NCBI RefSeq assembly: GCF_001811425.1
Contig: NZ_KV804698.1
Coordinates: 40,634 to 104,633 of the forward strand
DNA length: 64,000 nucleotides
Direction of reading: 5' to 3'
From: Peptoniphilus_A sp001811425
GTDB taxonomy: Bacteria > Bacillota > Clostridia > Tissierellales > Peptoniphilaceae
Shown here: piece after piece, positions 59,101-64,000 of the stretch
Layout of the letters: each line of letters starts with the position of its first letter
Position numbering within the stretch: position 1 is the first letter of the stretch
Made by a program: the position numbers and the translations under genes
The notes under the pieces: model-generated
Told to the model about the DNA's origin: nothing
Seen by the model: only the letters and a program-made list of their open reading frames with translations
Database searches by the model: none

Positions 59101-60146
59101 CGGCGCTACTTGTTTTGGGATTTGGAATATCAGAATCCGTTAAAGATGTGGAGACCTTGCAGTTTAAGGAAATTTTAAAATACGACCTTTCAGTATTATA
59201 CGACAGCAAGTTTGACGAAGATGCCTATGGAGACTATAGAAGGGAAATTGACGGTAAAAATTTAGAGTACACAAAGACCTATGAAGAATTATTCACAGTA
59301 GACTACGATGAGATCGACCAAGTTGTAAATGTAATTGTGCCAGAGGACAGGGAAGAATTTAAAAACTATGTGGCTCTTAGGGACAAGGACGGGGGCGAAG
59401 AACTTGAGCTTTCCAAGAGAGGGGTAATAATAACAGGAAAACTTTCCAAACTTAAAAAATTAAAGGTTGGAGACCCACTTGAAATTCGCGATGTCTATGG
59501 CAACGAATTTGAAGTTGAAGTAGCTGGCATAACAGAATTTTACATCGGCCACAATATCTACATGGATAAAGACTACTTTGAAAAAGTGACGGGCTCAGAC
59601 TTTGTGGCAAACACAGACCTAATAAAGGCACATCAAAACTTTGACAAGGATGAGTTTACAAAGACTACAATTGAAAATAAGGCAGTCTTTAACATTACCA
59701 ACATCGACGACCTAAAGGATGTCTTGAATAAATTCTTATTCTCAATAACAAAGGTTGAAATAATAATTTTAATGGTGACGACAATATTAGAAGTTGTAGT
59801 CCTCTACAACCTTACAAATATAAACATCGAAGAGAGAATAAGAGAAGTCTCAACCATAAAAGTTTTGGGCTTTTATCCAAAGGAGACCACATCTTACATC
59901 TATAAGGAAACTTACATCCTTGCCCTTATTGGAATATTAATAGGACTGGTAGTTGGAAAAATTTTGCACTACTCAGTATTACAAATAGTTGTGCCCTTTA
60001 TGGCAATGTTGCCAGAAGACTTGACGGCAAGACCTTTTATACTGGCAGGCATAATCACAGCCTTTATAAACACACTAATAATGATAATATTCCACTTTAG
60101 GATAAAGAAGATAAACGCCCTAGACGCACTAAAATCAAATGAATAA
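56145..60146 (+). CDS. Giant FtsX-like ABC permease with extracellular coiled coil
   Basis: 1,333 residues from GTG. One N-terminal helix (residues about 18-40, FISILIIVFLGVFVLIGLLS) is followed by a periplasmic-core-like domain to about 230, then roughly 550 residues of coiled coil with a repeating K-L-x-x-G or K-L-x-D-A pattern (for example GYEKLRDGKKKLDDAKVEL), interrupted near 445-560. Three helices of the first FtsX domain start near 805 (FIFPIFFFAIALLVCF), and a second core and FtsX domain fill the C-terminal 350 residues, ending FHFRIKKINALDALKSNE. The coiled coil would reach far outside the cell. Such permeases are linked to peptide, lipid or bacteriocin handling or signalling; the cargo is unknown. 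Confidence 0.88.
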   Translation: MKACDKDNFREIKNSLPRFISILIIVFLGVFVLIGLLSTGQVMRNTIDNKIKKLNQEDLKISVPIGLEDKDKAIIEDQEDISELEYGYDKDAFLVGDSIVIKLLNMPYEISKPEIVEGRSIKSPDEIVLDSRMKNDGKKIGDIISFKEDNDDDDDNDLKRLSYKVVGFANSLDFIQDKNGTYSERGYGKISYFAYIDDGNFSGEPTLAKLKFLGTEGLVTSDKEYVDYMDKKTRALKIDLKNRPKERLLSMQDEISDKIVDAEDKITDAEDKLTDAKDKLVKGRKDLNKGKKDYQEGLDKYNKEKSDAESEISKNRDKLYKASVEIDDGERKLIDGYEKLRDGKKKLDDAKVELDSGREQLAEGKEKYQKGLGQAEASEKALKEGEDKLLEGRKKLDDGWQKIEDSKVKLAEGMKKYEEGEREYDSGKKQLEAGKQELVSKMGATSYEDAVEKIYALDKILDSASEILNKLPTIESEIASTKAQIDQVDGGLGQVEAEIASTNAALNDPNLSDEDRIKLEAKLHGLEAQRAELQKNKEALNKKLEFLNNSKAEIDKALEEINKEVPGGITGSLDDLKAKVKEGKAGIEKINESEKKLVGARATLDASKKQLKEGKRQLEEGIAEAEKGEEEYAKNKDEIEKNKRKLADAKEELNKAKKKLDESQEKLDKGSADYESGKKEYEEKYDEYVEGREKLSRAKEKYLSGTDELQRGEERLDKELKTGKDKLEDAKGKLYKGELDLKKGEREFNDKSKEAEEKISDAREKIADGRKYLSLIKQPRYKITPRHLSGDINTYLDYAKRVDGLSFIFPIFFFAIALLVCFTTMTRMVDENRVVIGTYKALGYTNREIGRKFFLYGSLASIIGGSLGAITGSYLLTYIIGNAYSTKTIFQDHLIINAFPLRIIFAIAIGFIFTTVAAIITVNKNLKEKTAYLLRGKAPSKGNRIMLEKIPFIWNRMSFLSKVTARNLFLSKKRMFMTVVGVMGCAALLVLGFGISESVKDVETLQFKEILKYDLSVLYDSKFDEDAYGDYRREIDGKNLEYTKTYEELFTVDYDEIDQVVNVIVPEDREEFKNYVALRDKDGGEELELSKRGVIITGKLSKLKKLKVGDPLEIRDVYGNEFEVEVAGITEFYIGHNIYMDKDYFEKVTGSDFVANTDLIKAHQNFDKDEFTKTTIENKAVFNITNIDDLKDVLNKFLFSITKVEIIILMVTTILEVVVLYNLTNINIEERIREVSTIKVLGFYPKETTSYIYKETYILALIGILIGLVVGKILHYSVLQIVVPFMAMLPEDLTARPFILAGIITAFINTLIMIIFHFRIKKINALDALKSNE

Positions 60147-60151
60147 AATTT

Positions 60152-60183
60152 GACCGAAGGATAAAATCTTCGGTCTTTTTTTA
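60152..60183 (+). terminator. Terminator of the ABC transporter operon
   Basis: gaccgaag/cttcggtc stem with an eight-base loop, then seven T. Confidence 0.9.
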
Positions 60184-60282
60184 ACTTCAATTATAAAAGG
60201 ACCTGATAAAAATTAAAGATAAAAGAAAATTTTAGCCTTTAAATTATAGTAAATTAAAAAATAAAGAGGGCACTTTACCTTA

Positions 60283-60300
60283 CAAGTGTATATACACTTG
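60283..60300. promoter_or_regulatory. Palindromic operator candidate upstream of nadA
   Basis: Perfect 18-bp palindrome caagtgtatatacacttg, two bases upstream of the -35 box of the nad promoter. The operon's own last gene encodes an NiaR-type repressor, so this is the natural candidate for its binding site. Confidence 0.55.
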
Positions 60301-60302
60301 GC

Positions 60303-60331
60303 TTGTCTCATCATCTTCTTTGTAATATAAT
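60303..60331 (+). promoter_or_regulatory. Promoter of the nad operon
   Basis: TTGTCT, 17 bases, TATAAT; 33 bases from -10 to the TTG start of nadA. Confidence 0.7.
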
Positions 60332-60364
60332 TTTATTTAAAATTTATTAGGAGATTGGATAAAA

Positions 60365-61282
60365 TTGCAAAATTTAGAAAAGTTAAACTTTGATGAAAAA
60401 GTGAAAATCTTAAAAAAATTAAAGGAAGAAAAGGATGCAGTTATTCTTGCTCATTATTATGTAAATGAGGATATACAAGCTATAGCTGATTACATAGGAG
60501 ATTCTTTTTTCCTAGCTCAAAAGGCAACTGAGTTAAAGGAAAAGACAATAGTCATGGCTGGGGTTTACTTCATGGGCGAAAGTGTAAAAATTTTAAATCC
60601 AAGCAAAAATGTATTGATGCCAGATCTTGGAGCAGATTGTCCTATGGCACACATGGTAAGTGTAGAAAAAATTAAAGAGATGAGAGCAAAGTATGATGAT
60701 TTAGCAGTTGTAACCTATATAAACTCCACTGCTGAAATTAAAGCTTATTCAGATATTTGTGTAACATCTTCAAATGCTGCAAAAATTGTAAATAAAATAA
60801 AGGAAAAAAATATATTTTTTGTTCCAGATAAAAATCTTGGCGACTACATAAAAAAATCATTGCCTGATAAAAATGTTATTTTAAATGATGGTTACTGCCC
60901 AGTTCACGATGAAATTGACCTTGATGATGTGAGATCTTTTAAGGGCAAGGTTAAAATTTTAGCTCATCCTGAATGCAGAAAAGAAGTCTTAGACTTAGCA
61001 GATTTTATAGGTTCTACAAAGGCCATTATTAATGAAGCTGGAAAATATGATGATGTACTAGTTGTTACAGAGGAAGGAATTTTTACTGAGCTAAAGAAAA
61101 AATATCCAAATATTAATTTTAGAAAATTGAGAAAAAGTCCAATTTGTAATGACATGAAAAAATTAAATATTGATAAAGTCATTAGGGTAATTGAAAACAA
61201 TGAAAATCAAGTTGAGGTAGATAAAGAAATTAGAGAGAAAGCTTTAATTCCTCTAAAGAGAATGTTGGAGCTAGGTGCTTAA
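60365..61282 (+). CDS. nadA: Quinolinate synthase A
   Basis: 305 residues from a TTG start (AGGAG 11 bases upstream). A 4Fe-4S enzyme joining iminoaspartate and dihydroxyacetone phosphate into quinolinate. The three cluster cysteines are expected at GADCPMAHMV, DGYCPVHDEI or AHPECRKEV, and SPICNDMKK; AHYYVNEDIQAIADYIGDS is the typical start. First gene of the de novo NAD operon nadA-nadB-nadC-niaR. Confidence 0.95.
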   Translation: MQNLEKLNFDEKVKILKKLKEEKDAVILAHYYVNEDIQAIADYIGDSFFLAQKATELKEKTIVMAGVYFMGESVKILNPSKNVLMPDLGADCPMAHMVSVEKIKEMRAKYDDLAVVTYINSTAEIKAYSDICVTSSNAAKIVNKIKEKNIFFVPDKNLGDYIKKSLPDKNVILNDGYCPVHDEIDLDDVRSFKGKVKILAHPECRKEVLDLADFIGSTKAIINEAGKYDDVLVVTEEGIFTELKKKYPNINFRKLRKSPICNDMKKLNIDKVIRVIENNENQVEVDKEIREKALIPLKRMLELGA

Positions 61283-61283
61283 G

Positions 61284-62546
61284 ATGAAAAAATATGATAT
61301 TTTAATAATTGGCTCTGGACTAGCAGGAGTTAGCACAGCCTTAGAGTTAAGTAAAAATTATAAAATTGCCCTAGTAACTAAGAAAAAGTTAGAAGATTCA
61401 AATTCATATCTGGCTCAAGGTGGCATAAATGTCCTAAAGGATAAGTCTGACAGAAGAACTTTTATTGAAGACACATTAAAAGCAGGTCACTACAAAAATA
61501 ATTTGCAAGCTGTGGAAAAAATGGTAGATATGTCCCAAGCTGCAATAAATTTTTTACTTGACCTTGGAGTTGAATTTACAAAGAAGAATGGAGACTTTGA
61601 TTATGCAAGAGAAGGCGGCCATTCTATAGCCAGAGGTCTTCACATAGATGATGAAATTGGCAAGGGGATTTTAGATGTCCTTTATAAAAGGCTTAGGGAA
61701 AGAGCTAATATAGAAATATTTGAAGACACTCCTATTGTTGATTTAATTGTAAATAAGGGCAAGTGTTATGGCGCAAGGTCTTTAGATAAAATTTTTATTT
61801 CTACAAATGTTGTTCTTGCAACTGGTGGACTAGGTGGACTTTTTGATAGGAGCACAAATTTCCCTCATATATGTGGCGATGGATATGCCATGGCTATAAA
61901 AAATGGTGTCAAGTTAAAGGATATTTCCTACATTCAGTTTCATCCAACTTCCCTATATGAAGAAGGGGCAGAGAGACAATTTTTGATTTCTGAATCTGCA
62001 AGAGGTGAGGGCGCTCTCTTATTAAACCACAAAAAGGAGAGATTCACCGACGAAATGAAGCCTAGAGATATTGTGGCAAAGGCAATATTAAGGGAAATGA
62101 AAAAAGAAAAGGTAGACTTTGAATACTTGTCCATGAAACCACTAGGTGAAGACAAAATTCCAAAGAGATTTCCAATGATATTTAAGGAATTAAAAGATAG
62201 GCAAATAGATGCAAGATATGAAAATATTCCCGTTGTTCCATGTCAACACTACACTATGGGCGGCATAGAATGTGATATTAAGGGAAGGACTAATATAGAG
62301 GGACTCTTCGCAGTTGGAGAAGCAGGAAATGTTGGTATTCATGGCTCCAATAGACTTGCCTGCAACTCACTTTTAGAGTGTGTAGTTTTTGGAAGACTTT
62401 TGGCAGATTACTTAAATGAAAATAAACTTGAAGATAGAAAAATAGATTTTCAAATTAATGCTGGAAAGATTGATAAAGAAAAAGATCGTGTTATTATTTT
62501 TGAAAGGATAAGAGAAGATGAGAGAGCTAAAGCCAATAGTAATTGA
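61284..62546 (+). CDS. nadB: L-aspartate oxidase, short form
   Basis: 420 residues; FAD enzyme making iminoaspartate, using fumarate rather than oxygen in anaerobes. FAD loop ILIIGSGLAGVSTAL, substrate-site QFHPTSLYEEGAER and SESARGEGALL, and GGIECDIKGRTNIEGLFAVGE are present. Well short of the roughly 530 residues of E. coli NadB: the C-terminal helical domain is mostly missing, as in other clostridial forms. ATG 61284 fits CTAGGTG; the GTG at 61275 overlaps nadA. The 3' end overlaps nadC by 29 bases. Confidence 0.94.
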   Translation: MKKYDILIIGSGLAGVSTALELSKNYKIALVTKKKLEDSNSYLAQGGINVLKDKSDRRTFIEDTLKAGHYKNNLQAVEKMVDMSQAAINFLLDLGVEFTKKNGDFDYAREGGHSIARGLHIDDEIGKGILDVLYKRLRERANIEIFEDTPIVDLIVNKGKCYGARSLDKIFISTNVVLATGGLGGLFDRSTNFPHICGDGYAMAIKNGVKLKDISYIQFHPTSLYEEGAERQFLISESARGEGALLLNHKKERFTDEMKPRDIVAKAILREMKKEKVDFEYLSMKPLGEDKIPKRFPMIFKELKDRQIDARYENIPVVPCQHYTMGGIECDIKGRTNIEGLFAVGEAGNVGIHGSNRLACNSLLECVVFGRLLADYLNENKLEDRKIDFQINAGKIDKEKDRVIIFERIREDERAKANSN

Positions 62547-63363
62547 TAAGTATATTATTTCTGCTCTAAGAGAAGACATGACTAGTGGCGACATCACTAC
62601 AGATGCAATTTTAAAAGATGAAAAGGGAGAAGTAAGTTTAATATCAAAGGATAGGGGAATTATTGCAGGTCTTGATGTATTTAAGCGAGTCTTTGAAATA
62701 TTAGATGAAGATGCAACTTTTGAATTTAATTTTTCTGATGGCGATGAGGTAAATAATTCTGACTTAGTGGGGACAATAAGGGCAAAAGCCAGGGTAATCT
62801 TAGAAGGCGAAAGGACTGCCCTAAATTATTTGCAAAGGATGAGCGGTATTGCCACTTATACTAAAAAAATGGTAGCTTCCCTTAATAGTGACTCTGTAAA
62901 AATTTTAGACACTAGAAAGACTACACCAGGCATGAGAATTTTTGAAAAATATGCAGTAACTCTTGGCGGCGCCTACAATCACAGATATAATTTATCTGAC
63001 GGAATTATGATAAAGGACAATCACATAGATGCTGCTGGTGGAATAAAAAATGCCATAGAAAAAGTAAGAAGCCTAAATCCCTTTGTCAAAAAAATTGAAG
63101 TTGAAGTAGAAAATTTAGATGAAGTGAAAGAAGCATTAGAAGCTAAAGCTGATATAATTATGTTAGACAACATGAATATAGAAGAAATAAAAGAAGCCGC
63201 TAAGCTTATTGATAAGAGGGCAATAATCGAGTGCTCAGGAAATATTAGCCTTGAAAATATTAATGACTATAAAGATTTAGCCATTGATTATATTTCATCT
63301 GGTGCCATAACTTATCAGGCAGGAGTCCTGGATTTATCCATGAAAAATTTAAAAATCTATTGA
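62518..63363 (+). CDS. nadC: Nicotinate-nucleotide pyrophosphorylase (quinolinate PRTase)
   Basis: 281 residues; converts quinolinate and PRPP into nicotinate mononucleotide. REDMTSGDITTDAIL, ERTALNYLQRMSGIAT, DTRKTTPGMRIFEKYAV and IMIKDNHIDAAGG are diagnostic, with catalytic basic residues in place. It starts inside nadB. The final glycine-rich phosphate site reads IECSGNISLENI. Confidence 0.96.
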   Translation: MRELKPIVIDKYIISALREDMTSGDITTDAILKDEKGEVSLISKDRGIIAGLDVFKRVFEILDEDATFEFNFSDGDEVNNSDLVGTIRAKARVILEGERTALNYLQRMSGIATYTKKMVASLNSDSVKILDTRKTTPGMRIFEKYAVTLGGAYNHRYNLSDGIMIKDNHIDAAGGIKNAIEKVRSLNPFVKKIEVEVENLDEVKEALEAKADIIMLDNMNIEEIKEAAKLIDKRAIIECSGNISLENINDYKDLAIDYISSGAITYQAGVLDLSMKNLKIY

Positions 63364-63370
63364 GGAAGAT

Positions 63371-63880
63371 ATGAAGGAACCAAAAACACGAAGAGATGAT
63401 CTATTAAAATTTTTATATGACAATCAAAAGCCAATATCAGGAGAAAAGTTGGCAGAAAAATTTGATGTAACTAGGCAAGTAATAGTGCAAGATATAGCCA
63501 TACTTCGAGCTAGTGGAAGGGATATTGTTTCAACTAATAGGGGTTACTATTTAAACGAAGAGAGAACTCAAAAAGTTTTCAAAGTTAAACACAGCGATAA
63601 AGATATAAATAAAGAATTAAATGCCATTGTAGACCTTGGCGGAAGAGTGAAAGATGTAATAGTTCACCACAAGGTTTATGGAGAAATAAAAAAGGATTTA
63701 AACTGCTCCTCTAGGCGAGATGTAAAAATATTTTTAGAAAAAATGAAGGAAGAAAAGTCAAAGCCCTTAGATGTACTTACTGGTGGAGTTCACTTCCACA
63801 CAGTTGTTAGTGAAAATGAAGAAGTTATTGAAGAAATTGAACTTGTCTTAAAGGAACTTGGATTTTTAATAGAGGAATAA
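63371..63880 (+). CDS. niaR: NiaR-type NAD biosynthesis repressor
   Basis: 169 residues. An N-terminal winged helix (KPISGEKLAEKFDVTRQVIVQ) and a C-terminal 3H domain with the histidines in VIVHHKVYGEI and GGVHFHTVVS. In Firmicutes NiaR (YrxA) binds nicotinic acid and represses nad and niacin-uptake genes. GAGGAAG precedes the start, seven bases after nadC, so the repressor is likely autoregulated through the nadA promoter. Confidence 0.92.
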   Translation: MKEPKTRRDDLLKFLYDNQKPISGEKLAEKFDVTRQVIVQDIAILRASGRDIVSTNRGYYLNEERTQKVFKVKHSDKDINKELNAIVDLGGRVKDVIVHHKVYGEIKKDLNCSSRRDVKIFLEKMKEEKSKPLDVLTGGVHFHTVVSENEEVIEEIELVLKELGFLIEE

Positions 63881-63939
63881 AAATATGCTTTTCTTTAAGT
63901 AAAGGCAATATAAAAAATTTAAAAGCTAAACTTATTAAG

Positions 63940-63969
63940 AAAGCGCAAGATATATGTCTTGTGCTTTTT
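63940..63969 (+). terminator. Terminator of the nad operon
   Basis: aagcgcaaga pairs with tcttgtgctt (one G-U pair) around a six-base loop, then T. The last 30 bases of the window show nothing further. Confidence 0.85.
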
Positions 63970-64000
63970 GTTGTACGCTTTAGCATGAATAAACCACCAG

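Overview
This 64-kb window is low-GC, Gram-positive, fermentative-anaerobe DNA. The best guess is a Gram-positive anaerobic coccus of the Peptoniphilus/Anaerococcus type (Tissierellia). The reasons are the Firmicutes-type S10-spc-alpha ribosomal cluster with zinc-binding S14 and L36, strong GGAGG ribosome-binding sites, a sortase, lipoproteins and no outer-membrane genes, a tryptophanase, Etf/acyl-CoA dehydrogenase fermentation genes, NiaR-type NAD control and a CIRCE-controlled groESL. The assignment is an inference. The sequence is a draft: a 100-base run of N (34801-34900) lies inside a repeat array.

Layout. 1-1.5 kb: 3' end of a sortase, a palindromic repeat, an orphan RelB-type antitoxin and an XRE regulator. 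1.6-4.6 kb (minus): isoaspartyl dipeptidase with a YfcC-family carrier. 5-6.4 kb (minus): a regulator of unknown type, divergent from a 6.6-12 kb operon of D-lactate/glycolate dehydrogenase, acyl-CoA dehydrogenase, EtfBA and LrgAB. 12.3-14.1 kb (minus): a second EtfBA pair. 14.3-17.2 kb: iron/B12-type ABC importer, then a second copy of the palindromic repeat. 17.6-31.6 kb: ribosomal supercluster from rpsJ to rplQ with a structured leader; map and rpsD are missing from their usual places. 31.7-34.4 kb: ogt and groESL. 34.4-35.2 kb: a tandem array of a terminator-linked repeat, with one inverted copy at 12.06-12.18 kb.

35.3-41.7 kb: a hypothetical membrane-anchored protein, a glyoxalase II-like hydrolase, a one-lobe binding-protein-like lipoprotein, a tryptophanase plus sodium:amino-acid symporter operon behind a tandem structured leader RNA, and class I aldolase. 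41.8-44.8 kb: RNase H, dCMP deaminase, MscL, patatin and Nudix in one tight operon. 45.2-47.6 kb: a G5/3D cell-wall protein with WalR-like sites, a membrane protein and a glutaredoxin. 47.7-54.2 kb: coiled-coil protein, hydrolase, membrane-anchored MurF-like ligase, Ddl, RNase R and SmpB. 54.2-55.4 kb: a YhfC/lipoprotein cassette between two copies of the same terminator. 55.4-60.1 kb: ABC transporter with a 1,333-residue permease. 60.3-63.9 kb: nadABC and niaR.

How it fits together. The cell probably oxidises lactate/pyruvate and acyl-CoAs through Etf, ferments peptides and tryptophan (to indole), makes NAD de novo under repressor control, and has conventional translation and heat-shock modules. 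The most promising undescribed item is the tandem RNA motif upstream of tryptophanase (40497-40626, minus strand). It has two copies of a conserved core on stems of different sequence, and the second copy overlaps a helix that would hide the tnaA ribosome-binding site. Next in interest are the two intergenic repeat families, one of which shows compensatory base changes.
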